Shown: one piece after another, positions 1 to 9,631 of the stretch
Layout of the letters: each line of letters begins with the position of its first letter
Numbering within the stretch: position 1 is the first letter of the stretch
Assembly (NCBI GenBank): GCA_028554795.2
Contig: JAPYKE020000522.1
Coordinates: 62,001 to 126,000, forward strand
Length of the DNA stretch: 64,000 nt
Direction of reading: 5' to 3'
Origin: Sinohyriopsis cumingii
Lineage: Eukaryota > Mollusca > Bivalvia > Unionida > Unionidae
The notes under the pieces: model-generated
Databases searched by the model: none
Told to the model about the DNA's origin: nothing
What the model saw: only the letters and a program-made list of their open reading frames with translations
Made by a program: the position numbers and the translations under genes

Positions 1-96
1 TATAGCTTCCTTTGATTGAAATAAGTTTAATGCCATTACACGTCACTTTGATTATCAAATATTCCATATCATTTTCACCAGTAATGTCTGTGCTGT

Positions 97-288
97 TTGA
101 AACTATGTTTCATTTTATCGATTATTGGAGACACGTGTCCAGGTCCCAAGATGGCAAGAAAGCACAACAATGTTGTTATTCGACCATTTGGAAAGCCCTA
201 TGTACGAATCTTCAAGTGCAAAATAGTTCATATGTATAAGAATCTATTAGACACCAAGTATGTGAAAATAGGAAAATCGTCTATGTAA
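97..288 (+). other. Short coding-like frame, unrecognised
   Basis: A 63-codon frame, rich in Lys in its second half (KIVHMYKNLLD, KYVKIGKSSM). I do not recognise it. The stop is TAA in copies 1, 2 and 4 and TGA in copies 3 and 5 (unit position 287), a neutral difference. The overlapping 75-codon frame at 12-239 looks like a shadow or chance frame. A frame of this length occurs by chance at this base composition, so this is only a candidate. Equivalents are 14181-14372, 28254-28445, 42337-42528 and 56422-56613. Confidence 0.15.
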
Positions 289-289
289 T

Positions 290-910
290 GACGATCGTTT
301 CAAATCAAGGCCTGATTGAACATCTTGGATGATTGGAGTACTCTGCGAATTATTCAGTATAACGTATGATGTTGTCTGAGTACATAGGACAGATAAATGA
401 TGCAATAAATATTATACCAATACTTATTGAAACAAAATCTATATGCTTACAAAATGGGTGGTTGACCAGAGGAATAGAGCATTCAGTTTCAACTGGCAAC
501 GCAACGGTCGCTAAAGGCATTACAGACTAAATGATATTGCTGCAGGAGTTTTAATTAGTTTTAAGTTCATATGATAACGACACATTTGCATATGATAGCA
601 AAGTATAAATGGTTAAGGTATAATGACTTCTAACGGTATGAATCATCTTAAGACATTGTTCATAGCAGCATTAGCAAAAGAAGAAAACATGATAGCGTCC
701 TAACTAAAACGTTAATTTCCGGTCTTATCGACATAAAGCTGCATACTTAACATTCGAAATCTTACAATCCTTACAAAGTTGATGCGAAATCTTAAATGTG
801 ATGTAAACGAAAGGCAGGAAATAGTGATTCTTCAAGGACTAATCAAAACGTTACGAGGTATTACAGCCAGGAGCCATAACCCATCTTAATAATGAATTGT
901 AAAGCAAACT
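290..910. other. No recognisable gene
   Basis: AT-rich sequence with stops in all frames. I see no conserved domain, RNA gene or long repeat. A variant at 623 (A in copies 1 and 4, T in copies 2, 3 and 5) is useful as a haplotype marker. Confidence 0.6.
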
Positions 911-913
911 TGT

Positions 914-1189
914 TTGAGGTCTTACCAATATACAGCTGTAATCAGACTTTGGCTTAAATCGAGAAACACGCGGAAGCCAGATTCTTGTCGGATGAAAACC
1001 GGACGGAAACCAACAAAGGACAATGTGATTAGTTCCTCCGACAACGTCGAGCGTGATGACGCTAACATAAAAAAAACCATTAAAACTATTGATGTTCGTA
1101 ATATACATCCTCTTTACATTTTAATCTTTATGTTAGGAAGTGTAGTAGAAGTAGTAGTAGTAGAAGAAAATAAGTATAATAAGATGTAG
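914..1189 (+). other. Coding-like frame with a copy-specific frameshift
   Basis: A 91-codon frame whose middle part is polar and charged (RKPDSCRMKTGRKPTKDN). No family recognised. Its end runs into a purine-rich GTA/GAA tract, giving a low-complexity acidic tail (VVEVVVVEEN). In copy 5 (57239-57448) one A is missing from the A run and the frame ends early with a different tail. This argues against the full frame being under selection. Most likely a chance frame. Equivalents are 14998-15273, 29071-29346 and 43154-43429. Confidence 0.15.
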
Positions 1190-1209
1190 AAGAAGAGAAG
1201 GAAGAAGAA
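1134..1209 (+). repeat. Purine-rich GTA/GAA low-complexity tract
   Basis: Imperfect (GTA)n followed by (GAA)n-like sequence, strongly purine-rich on the plus strand. It is nearly constant among copies (one A/G change in copy 5). It lies next to the A run at about 1070 that varies in length. Confidence 0.75.
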
Positions 1210-1372
1210 TTCACGTGCGTTATAATGCGAACCTTTTACATAGCATGGATATTCTAATAATTTGCAAGTACAAGGGCTTTTCATAATGGCAATAATCATG
1301 ATTTCGATTTTGTCCGAATGCACGATACAAAAATTAGGTTAGCTTACTATTTTACTTACCTGTGCTACTTAC

Positions 1373-1487
1373 CTGTATTAATGAATTCATCTTGCAGATG
1401 ATTGGGCAGGCTACTTAACACTTGAGATACAGGTGATGTTGAACGTTGTTTTGTAATATTCCCTTTCAAAAACGTCATGGGATCCAT
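1373..1487 (-). other. Candidate 5' coding exon, unrecognised
   Basis: On the minus strand an open stretch begins with ATG at 1487 (MDPMTFLKGN) and runs 115 bases to a CAG|GTAAGT donor-like site (acttac at 1367-1372). A second donor-like site lies 13 bases further (1354-1359). The composition reads as protein-like, but the length is short. GTAAGY hexamers are expected by chance about every 2 kb on a strand, so this is weak evidence. No partner exon could be established. The copy 2 T deletion falls just beyond the second donor. Confidence 0.22.
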
Positions 1488-1489
1488 GG

Positions 1490-2735
1490 CTTAAATATCC
1501 AAGTCGGAATGACCTGAGATTTAATTTCTTGCCGCATCATTTTTTAGTTGCTTCCACAAAACTATTGAGAATAGTATAGGTCATTGCATTTTGCCAATAT
1601 TCTTTATGATTTATCTTACTGTGTGATGTTCGCAATAATAAGTTAACGAAATTTTATCTTTTCAAAACTAGTAATTTAGCTTTTTTGTTGGGATAAAGAT
1701 GTTGATATAATTGAGAATGAACGATTAATCTAATTGCAACGTCAGTGAATATGTAGTTTCAGGAAAGATGATTGCAAGATTTGAAGACTTAGGATGCAAA
1801 TTTAACAGCTTCAGGACAAATATATTAGCACCAGCTGCAATTGTCTAATGTACTTTGTCCTGTTATTATGTATGGAATTTACTGGTATATAACAGTACAA
1901 TCCAAACAAATTGAATCAAAACAACGTTTTTCCAACCAAAAGCAGCACATACTCATAGTAGGTTATTTCCATTGACAGTATTTATTTAGATGATAATATC
2001 ATTCAATTCCAAATTGAAACGAAATCATTTTCCAATATTTTACTGACAATTAAGAACCGTTACATTACAGCATATTTCATCAAAATTGACTCTGAAAGAA
2101 TAAACGGAGAAAATCAGACAAGTCTGCCGTGCTGGATCAGAGCTATGCTACATGAATATAGCAATTGTGATTGGTAACTATAAATATGAGGGAAACAATT
2201 GTTTTCATATTTATTGCTACGATCAATCTAATAAAACACAAAAATATATAAACGAATTGCACTTCGCCACTGGAATCCGTAAAGGAGCTTAATATTAACA
2301 GAACAAATTGTTTGATGTGGACTGACACTATTAGAAATTATCTCCTGTTTCTAGGAGTGATAGTTTATACATATCACGAAAATATTTCGAAACTCCACCT
2401 TTTTTTGTAAAGAAACGGGTCATCATTATGCGCGGTATATGATACATTATCTATCTAGAACTTCGTGTAAGAGAAAACAAGATTCGTTCGCTTGATTCCA
2501 ATACCAGTATCTTCAGAAATGTAGACTATACATGGCGGCCAGTATAACTGTGGAGAAAAGTCCGGGAAAATCCAAGTAAAAAACCGACCGATCCACGGGA
2601 CGTTACTAGCAGGTTTCTCACATACCCATATTTGACGAGCCAGACACCCACGCGGACAACGGTGATATAGAAGTGGTCGGTAAATGATTGAAAATGTGAT
2701 GTCGTATAACGACAACTAAAATGAATATAGAAAAT
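1490..2735. other. No recognisable gene
   Basis: AT-rich sequence. The short frames at 2143-2328 and 2455-2715 on the minus strand show no recognisable domain and I treat them as chance. No RNA gene or mobile element was seen. Confidence 0.55.
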
Positions 2736-3740
2736 AACTTACTGAGTGAGGGGACCTGCAGTCTGCATACAGAATCGATATTGTCCGAAAGACAAAGGAT
2801 TAAATTATACGCTCCCAATGTACACTCCCCAAACTGTTCCGTCATCTATCGTCGATATTCCTGGGCATGAAGCTGGATCCATGTAACCAAATTTAACGAT
2901 AGGCCTAATATGAAAATGAAATTTTATTGAGTGAGATATATATGTGCAACTTGTGTGGAAATTAAACATTTTTACTAATATAAAGCATATTTTTCCTATT
3001 AAAATATGTTTATTCATCAATTTATCAATGCTTACCCGATCTTAATAACATAGTAAAACCACTACTATCTCGCAAATGCAGCCCTCCCAGGCAAAACATA
3101 TTAGTTTAACATCTAAACATTATCTAGTCACCTTTGTGGCAGTTAGGGTGAACTGCTCTTGATACAGTGATTGAGGCTTAATTTCGTGAACATTTCATTT
3201 ACTACCGGAGCGAAAGGCACGCTCTCCATATGTATGTTACTGCATGTAGACTGAGTGCGTGTATGTGTATTATGATCATGTATTTTTGAAGAAGAAAAAA
3301 TTGCTATAACAATGTTTTTTTTCTTCAAATGCGCTTACCTGATTATAATACCTTGTTAGAAAAGGTAAGAGGCGGAGGGTGTTACATTCCCTTATTCTGG
3401 ATATGCCACCATCGGTCCCCTAAGGTATGTGCGACAAGTTCTTAGATAACCTGACTAGAAAATATACTTCATTAATCAGAGAATGCCTTCAAAAGGAAAC
3501 ATTTTCAGTCCAGTAAATTCAGCGGAATTAGTGAAGCCGCGTCCTTAAAAAACTATCGAACTATATAAATCACACCAGGTAGAGACGATCATTCTGGCAT
3601 GAAGAAAATAAAAGCCGGAGAAGGTGGATGCTGATCTCCGTCTCACGGCATGGATAATGTCAGTTAAGAAACAGTTTCACACAAAAGCAGTGCTTTTCTA
3701 GACTGTACAAACTAAGTGAGCCTGAAAGAGTATCATATTT
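2736..3740. other. No recognised gene; three donor-like sites on the minus strand
   Basis: GTAAGT/GTAAGC sites occur on the minus strand at 2737-2742, 3030-3035 and 3333-3338. Each follows a short open stretch (for example GYMDPASCPGIST near 2880, and MFCLGGLHLRDSS near 3100). They could be fragments of a split host gene, but no domain is recognisable and stops interrupt the first one. Haplotype sites 3175, 3178 and 3184 lie here. Confidence 0.3.
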
Positions 3741-3743
3741 CAT

Positions 3744-3986
3744 TTGATTAATTCCCAATATGCGGTACGAAAAACCCATTTTGTCGAGGACGAAAGTGTA
3801 TGTGCTGACATGACGTCATTTCTGTCGCCATTTCTGTCTTTGTGGTGGGGTAAGAAGATACGTGGTCTCCTTCGACGCATCGGTTTGGATCATCTAAATT
3901 TCCATCTCAGAGCTTGTACTGTATCCTATAGGCGACTTTATGATGAATTATCCACAGTAGACAGGGATTTTCCTACAAAAGTCTGA
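3744..3986 (+). other. 80-codon frame, unrecognised
   Basis: Open frame with a basic centre (WWGKKIRGLLRRIGLDH). It is identical in all five copies as far as I can see, which the high identity of the whole array also explains. No family recognised. Equivalents are 17827-18069, 31901-32143, 45984-46226 and 60068-60310. Confidence 0.18.
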
Positions 3987-3989
3987 TTT

Positions 3990-4680
3990 TCTTGGCAATG
4001 AATGCATGGGCCGTCGTGAGTAGTACTGACCCACCCTGTTGAAACTACAAGTAGTTTAGGTCAACTGAAATGTTGTGTATCTCGCTCATGCTGCATGTAG
4101 TGGCTAGTTTGAGTTGGAAGACGATATTACATGACAGGTGAACCAATAAAGCATCAAAACGGTTCGAACTGTGTCCTATTCCCTTCCTCAGCCATGTTAG
4201 CACCCATGGCATATTCCACTTCGGGCACAAAGTCAGCACCTTTGGACGTGTGAACTCGAGATTGATAGCAGATTGTGTAGGTCTTGTTTGATATCATATC
4301 TTTAATAATGATGGAGCGTGTCAGAGATCATGAAACGGTCACCGTTCATCGTCATTGGCTCTAACTGTTTCTCGTCAATGTCTCAAAGTTAGGAGTTGGC
4401 TATTGCATTATTGATTTTTTCAGCGGCGTTATATTTTCGAACTCACACTATTGTACGAAAATTCTCCATTTCTCTGCTTGACCTCAGGTCACAATTTACA
4501 ATTTATAAAAGCAACCATTACCTAATAGCAAATAACCTTGTAGAATGATCTAATAAGCCTTGTTTATTTACAACACAATAGCCTATAAAATTCACTTAGG
4601 AATCTCCAAAACCCTGACCCTGATCAACATATTTACTCCTTCTTTGTTTACCTGAAAAATAATCCTGATAATAAGCTAAT
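3990..4680. other. No recognisable gene
   Basis: Holds a 64-codon minus-strand frame at 4045-4239 with no recognised domain. A 13-bp palindrome, TGACCTCAGGTCA, lies at 4479-4491. It has the form of an everted pair of AGGTCA half-sites and may be chance. Confidence 0.5.
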
Positions 4681-4688
4681 ACACATAG

Positions 4689-4987
4689 TGTGTGTGTGTG
4701 ATTTCGATTTTTAACGTAGCGTTAACAATTTTTCAGTCATATCGTCTGCACTGTGATAGTTTATGTGAAGTCTAGCACTGGGGCATCATCCCGCAGACAT
4801 GTAGCATGATGTCCCACCCAGTTACATTATCCTGACACCAGGCCGACCAGTCCTAACACTAACCTCTTAATGCTGAGCACCTAGCGAGGCAGCTGTTTGT
4901 ACCATTTTTGTAAGTCTTCGGTAGACTCAGCCGGGGATCGAACCCACGACCTCCTGCATCCGAGGCGGACGCTATAACCACTAGCAA
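4689..4987 (-). mobile_element. SINE A, tRNA-derived, copy 1
   Basis: Read on the minus strand, the 5' end carries a tRNA-like pol III promoter. The A-box-like TAGTGGTTATAGC is the complement of 4971-4983, and the B box GGTTCGATCC is the complement of 4935-4944. A roughly 230-bp body follows, and a CA-type tail (TG run at 4689-4700 on the plus strand) forms the 3' end. It is flanked by an 8-bp direct repeat, acacatag, at 4681-4688 and 4988-4995, a likely target-site duplication. It is clearly homologous to SINE B in the same unit, with many substitutions between them. It is not a functional tRNA gene: no complete cloverleaf is visible. Confidence 0.88.
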
Positions 4988-5234
4988 ACACATAGAGAAT
5001 AATAAAGCTATTATTAGTTGTTTACATAAGTGAAATAAATATAATTTTTTAATTAAAAAACAACCAGGTCAGGCAGAAATGGATTCAGTTTTGCACGAGG
5101 TCAATTCCAGCAAACAGTGTTACATTACAATAACATGCAATGCAATAAAAAGAAAATTTAAAAGTAACATACAAACAATTAAATTAAATATACATCACAG
5201 TATAATCCTAAATCAGCATCGACTGGGTTTTTGC

Positions 5235-6960
5235 ACAATGCATCAACATGGCCATGCGTTAGTGTGAATATTTCATCATCAAGCACGTAACGTTTATCGT
5301 CAAACAACTTAACCAATTCTGTTGGGCACGTATGTATATGTTGTGTGATTTATTTATCTTACAGTGTTCATGGAGGCTAAGCTGTCAAGTAATCATCATG
5401 CGTGACTTGCTTCTTGATATTTTTATCCCCTTGGTCCTTTATTCTGCTCCCGTCCGATAGCTTGATGGAATGCATATTACTGCCTTGTCCGACAAATTCC
5501 GCGATGGGTACCAACAACATCTCATCATTAAACTTTCCAATAATCTTCGTATTAACTGGATCATAGTATTCACTGTTCTGAGGATAATCCGAGAAATTAA
5601 AGAATTCGCGTGGTCCATATAGATCTACATAGATATATTCCGTCCTAATTTCATAGCAGAGCGAGTCTGCATGGGTAAAGAGTAATTTTGATTTACTGCC
5701 ATATTTATTTTTGATGAACTCGTAATGAAATTCGTCAGTCAGGAATCTGGATAACTCCAATACGGTAAATCCACAATAGAGTGATTAATCGAGTTTGATT
5801 ATAGTCCGCTTAAAATAGATGGTTACTAAATTATCGTCAAATATTGTTACGCTGACAAAATGCGGCGAGTTGACTAATTTATCTCTCCTGGTCACATCAG
5901 TAACCAACTCGACATTGACACGCTTTTGTATGTTTTCCATATTCTTACCAAAAATACTGTTATTCATAACTTTGAAAAAATCCTTTTCAAAATCCGACTT
6001 GGTGTCTTTTAAATTTTTGCGGTGTTAAAATTGAGATAACTTTAGAGCCAGCGTTGATGTTTAGACCTGAGTACATGGTGAATAGAAGTCACTTGCTTCA
6101 CTAAATCCTTGTAATGTTTGAGATTTTTTTAAAATGAATCATCTATTGTATTTATCCATCAGATTAAGCACCAATTTTGGCACGCTCGCTTAATAGCACT
6201 TTCAGACGCTGACTTGTTCGACTGATATATCGTCACACACGATCTCGTGAATTTAACCGTATCATCACTGGCATCGAACAACCACTGGATAAACCGCTCC
6301 GGATTCATCCATGTTCCTACGGGTAATTTTTGCTACTTCGTCCACCATAGAATTATTGGTATTTAAGTATATAATGTATTTGAATTTCTTGCTGGGGTTA
6401 TAATCAGTTATGATTTTGTTGTTGGTTCTCGAATGTTTGTGTTTGATAAATTTGAACATATCGGCATCTGTCAATAATTTCAGCGTGATTTGAATTATTT
6501 TCATTGCGGCATCCCATTAGAGATCGAGAGAAGAATAATACCATGCCGGATCCAGCTGAGAACCTATCTCTGAAGTTTTCAAAAAACATCAGCGAGTAAT
6601 TAAACATCTGTTACATATGATGATACTCGTTAAGATCTGCGCTGTTGATCGCACGAACATCCAACCGGGTCCTTCTCTGGCGTAATAAGCAAGTTTTGCT
6701 TGTAACGAGAAAATAATTTACCGTACGTTGTAAACTCGGTTGGTAATGCGTTCTGATTTTGTAATAATCGTCGGGATTGAATCCGCACCGTCTAACTTGG
6801 TGCAGCCGACAGTTACTGCAAACGTGAATTCTTACCTTGATGCACTGCTAAATGAGCGTCTATGATGCGTCTGAGCATATTTTCAGATCGCTCCTCAAGC
6901 TCATGAAGAGTGGTCACATCATCGTTTTTCACAGTGATGCCTCTTGATCGTGGACGATAA
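5235..6960 (-). pseudogene. Polinton-type protein-primed family B DNA polymerase relic, copy 1
   Basis: Read 5' to 3' on the minus strand, an N-terminal domain relic at about 6935-6660 ends in REGPGW (around 6661-6680). A large internal deletion removes most of the exonuclease region. Similarity then resumes with EYHHM and FFENFRD (about 6640-6570), DPAWYYSS (6551-6528), the motif A region YIIYLNTNNS (near 6350-6380), SDFEKDFFKVMNNSIFGK (motif B, around 5945-6000), the motif C region FTHADSLCYEI (about 5650-5680), and a C-terminal piece FDDKRYVLDD (near 5285-5315). These blocks in this order are typical of Polinton/Maverick and adintovirus polymerases. The gene is dead. The motif A Asp reads Asn, the first Asp of the motif C pair reads His, an in-frame TAA lies at 5785-5787, another stop lies inside the palm, and there are several frameshifts. 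The longest intact piece is 127 codons (5760-5377). It would have replicated the element from protein-primed ends. Confidence 0.93.
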
Positions 6961-7049
6961 ACGCCTCCCTGCGACGTACATAATGTAATGTTGCCATCGT
7001 GTATACAAATAACAATAATTGTTTAGTTGGTAGTATTATTAGAATTTAG

Positions 7050-7332
7050 TGCAATACACTGATCATCGCTGCTACTCTTTGCTGATGCTTGCTAACACAC
7101 TCGATCAACCACTGTATATTCATATAACTCGTGCTGTCTCATCAGTATTTCTTTCGAAAAGTCAATGTAAAAAGACCCGCAAGTTGTTTCTAAATATCAT
7201 CGTTGTTGTTCGGTGCGTAATATTTTCATATGACCTGCGACTCTGATTCTCACCCTGACGCTGGCTATCCGGAAACAAAGTCCTCATCAGTGTTGACCAC
7301 GTCACAATAACACAGAGGATTTTGTCACTCAT
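7050..7332 (-). pseudogene. Short Polinton-like ORF relic between polymerase and integrase, copy 1
   Basis: It starts at ATG 7332 with MSDKIL. After a frameshift it continues with DVVNTDEDFVSG, then ASG and ESESQVI separated by stop codons (about 7290-7220). The segment resembles a short acidic ORF I associate with Polinton-type elements, but I cannot name a domain. Its place between two Polinton genes, on the same strand, supports the assignment. The open 90-codon frame reported over this area (7434-7162) leaves the conserved frame. Equivalents are 21133-21415, 35207-35489, 49290-49572 and 63374-63656. Confidence 0.42.
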
Positions 7333-7647
7333 ATTATTATAAAGATTACATAAATAATATCTGATGACGTAGAGGACTAGCGATATCAAGTGGAGCACTA
7401 GCATTTGTATTACAGGCTTCAGCAAAAAATACACGCAAAAATATCACATCAGAAACAAACTCGCCAACGTTTAACTTATCGCATGAAGACCAATTAAAAT
7501 GTGAGACCGGCTTGGAAGATCAATTCCAGGCCGGCAAAATAAATCCAGTTCGATTTTATCTTCAAAACAATATTTGACGCGATGGGATTACCCGATCACG
7601 CCAGAACATGTAAACCGATAGCGAGTAAGCGAGTTGTACGAACGGAT

Positions 7648-8835
7648 CTACAACGAGATCATTGCCTCAAAATCAGCGGTAGAAGTCCACGAATTAAACT
7701 CTTCAGTATATCTACTCAAGTGATTGTTCACCATGCTGCGGTAAAACCTTTTCGATTCTGTAAACCTCCTGGGTGGTTATTGATAAATCTAGCTCGTAAA
7801 ACAACCCTATGTCTGGTTCTCTGTACTGGTAGGTGATTTAGATATTTATTAAACATTATTATTTAACACTTTACTGACCGTGAAAACCTCTTCATTTCAC
7901 TTCGGGGTAAATCCTTTTTCAAATGTGCATTTTGCTTTAGAAATCCTCATACGATCCCCAACTCGAAATTTACTTCAGCGATCAAGCGCGTTAGCTAAAT
8001 CATCCTTAACTTTTTGTTCTCCAGCTTGAGTTTAGCTCAATTTAGTACTACGATGCTTGGTGTTATTGTATTCCGATACGTATATGTACCTCGTTGTCAT
8101 TGGCTGTAAAATGTTTCCACATTTTAGGTTTCAACGTTCTGTTTAATCTCTCAACGACCACGGGTTACATTGAGAGTACGCGGATTACTTACGTATTCCT
8201 CTAGAGGATAACCAGACCTCGGATATTTTATTAAAAACTTCTCCGCCGTTATCCGACCAGAGTTTATTTGATATAATCCCTACTGACTCAAATGTTTGTG
8301 TGTGTTTGTTATTGTTAACTTAGCTTTCAAAAATTGTCATGTCGCTACGATGTCTACAGTGTGACAGTTTATAGTGATGTCAAGCACTGGTGCATCATGC
8401 TGTAGACATGTAGCATCATGTCCCTCCCAGTCACGTTATCCTGACACCAGAACGACCAATTCTAATACTAACCTCTTAATCCTTAGCGTCAAGCGAGGCA
8501 GCTGCTAGTACCATTTTTTATAAGTCTTTGGTATGATTGGCACGTATTCGAACCTGCAACATCCCGCATCCAAGGTGGACGCTTTAACTATTAGACACCG
8601 GAGCGGTCAAATGCGTATCTAATAGCCACCCCAGTTTTACTCCTGACGGAAATACTCCATACGAATTTGCTGCACACGTCTATGATATTTAGCAAATATT
8701 TATATACCTAATTGTCAATTGATAACTTACTGATGTCCACAAGATCAGCCGCGTGAATATCATTCACCCCGTTGCTGATGACGCGGAAAGCTTTTGCGTA
8801 ATTCAGCTGTTAATTCTTGGTTATTGATGGCGATT
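7648..8835 (-). pseudogene. Polinton integrase relic (rve fold plus chromodomain), interrupted by SINE B, copy 1
   Basis: Minus-strand blocks in order are QELTAELRK (about 8820), VNDIHAADLVDIS (8770-8730), YKYLLNIIDVCSKFVWS (about 8700-8650), then the SINE, SDNGGEVFNK (8255-8225), VERLNRTLK (8155-8130), SEYNNTKH (about 8075), FRVGD with FEKGFTP (about 7980-7905), IGLFYELDL and EVYRIEKVL (about 7800-7745), and EEFNSWTSTADFE (about 7700-7665), ending at TAG 7648-7650. The putative DDE triad is still visible: Asp at 8744-8746 in ADLVD, Asp at 8251-8253 and Glu at 8150-8152, about 34 codons apart. The family inserts Polinton ends into host DNA, and the C-terminal chromodomain is a Polinton/Ginger-type feature. 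The copy is dead: it has a SINE in the core, several stops and at least three frameshifts. No reverse transcriptase or LTR was seen, so an LTR element is unlikely. Confidence 0.9.
8295..8606 (-). mobile_element. SINE B inserted in the integrase relic, copy 1
   Basis: Same SINE family and orientation as SINE A, more diverged from a clean promoter. The B-box-like GGTTCGAATAC is the complement of 8544-8554, and the A-box area is near 8580-8592. It is flanked by a 7-bp direct repeat, tcaaatg, at 8288-8294 and 8607-8613. Removing the element and one repeat rejoins integrase similarity (AIRYAF before, ESVG after), so the insertion point is inside the catalytic core between the first and second Asp. 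Confidence 0.9.
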
Positions 8836-8903
8836 GTTTTCCTTTTTACTCACACAAGTACATTTACTTTTGCCCACACGAATACGTTTTCTTTTGACCA
8901 CGA

Positions 8904-9203
8904 CTAGGCGTGTTGTACCGACACTGATTTTATATATAGCGCAAATGATGGTACGTACAAATGCTCTTGCAACCCAGTGTGTTTAATCGCTTTGAGTTGA
9001 TCTAACATTATGCGGTCACAAGCTAATTTGTCCTCAGGATGATCAGGATAGCAGACATGTCTTATCGCCTTTGCATCCACTTGATTACAAGGTTCTTGCC
9101 CTGGCAACGATTGATCATTCGAGTCAAGTTGCTTGTCTAGAGGATGATAAGATCTTGTGTATTTATGCCTGGGAAACGTCCAAACACCACGTGGTCGAGG
9201 CAA
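8904..9203 (-). pseudogene. Phospholipase A2-like domain protein relic (parvovirus VP1/adintovirus type), copy 1
   Basis: A 99-codon open frame with the block HPLDKQLDSND, then LPGQEPCNQVDAKA, then IRHVCYPDH, and DRIMLDQLKAI. The proline/glycine-rich entry, calcium-loop-like segment and helix order match the secreted-PLA2-like domain found in parvovirus VP1 and in Polinton/adintovirus proteins, where it is thought to help breach membranes during entry. The His of the catalytic pair is present (IRHVCY) but the following Asp reads Val, so activity is unlikely. The C-terminal half after residue 80 drifts away from the family and the frame ends soon after. It lies about 160 bases downstream of the zinc-ribbon relic, same strand, as expected for a Polinton gene cluster. 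Though open, it sits in a dead element, so I call it a relic. Confidence 0.8.
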
Positions 9204-9362
9204 TTGTCCTCAGATCGAGTGAATATGCATTATTCATCTCTGAGTACGGGCACCCCATCGACGCAGCCGAGTTAAATCGTACATATTTTAAAGCTTTCTT
9301 GTGAAATCACTTTTAATTGTCTGCTTTTAAACCTTTCTTTTTGTTGTCTGCACAGGGTTACT

Positions 9363-9593
9363 TTAATCATCGACGACCATGATTCGTTCGACGAACCTGG
9401 AGCATTGGGTACGTACAGACACGTCACTGTGTGCTTCACTAGGCATACATTTCGGTTTCTTTTTACCACACATCCCACAAATTGCTTTGATGATAACGCA
9501 GCCATTTTTAGATTTGGCCAGTTGTTCATCAGCGATTTTCGTCCATGTTGTACAACGCAGACAGCATATTTTGCACATCTGTTTTTCATACAA
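9363..9593 (-). pseudogene. Small CxxC zinc-ribbon protein relic (DUF5679-like), copy 1
   Basis: A 76-codon frame. Residues about 5-50 have the layout of a small zinc ribbon: MCKICCLRCTTWTKIADEQ, then SKNGCVIIKAICGMCGKKK. The two knuckles are CLRC and CGMC, about 27 residues apart, with a Lys-Asn-Gly turn before the second strand. Small proteins of this pattern sit next to the PLA2-like gene in many Polinton/adintovirus elements. The C-terminal third (after KKKPK) looks unrelated, probably read-through past the original end. The longer overlapping frame at 9272-9631 is a shadow. Confidence 0.6.
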
Positions 9594-9631
9594 TAGTTTA
9601 GATAAACATGGTTTACGCTAAGCGCTTGCAC

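Noticed and set aside
1350..3340. Series of real minus-strand splice donors (GTAAGT/GTAAGC)
   Set aside because: About one such hexamer is expected per 2 kb per strand by chance, and the preceding open stretches mostly lack acceptors or contain stops. Kept only as weak candidates.
4935..4983. Functional tRNA gene on the minus strand
   Set aside because: A and B boxes are present but no full cloverleaf. It continues into a SINE body with target-site duplications.
5819..6028. 69-codon plus-strand frame
   Set aside because: Antisense shadow of the polymerase motif B region.
7582..7836. 84-codon plus-strand frame
   Set aside because: Antisense shadow of the integrase C-terminal and chromodomain relic.
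7648..8835. LTR retrotransposon integrase
   Set aside because: No reverse transcriptase, RNase H, gag or LTR near it. It sits beside a protein-primed polymerase and PLA2-like relic, and the C-terminal chromodomain with FYE...EVYRIEKVL fits the Polinton type.
5235..9593. A functional Polinton or active virus
   Set aside because: Catalytic residues lost, in-frame stops, frameshifts, an internal deletion and a SINE in the integrase. No capsid, ATPase, protease or terminal inverted repeats found.
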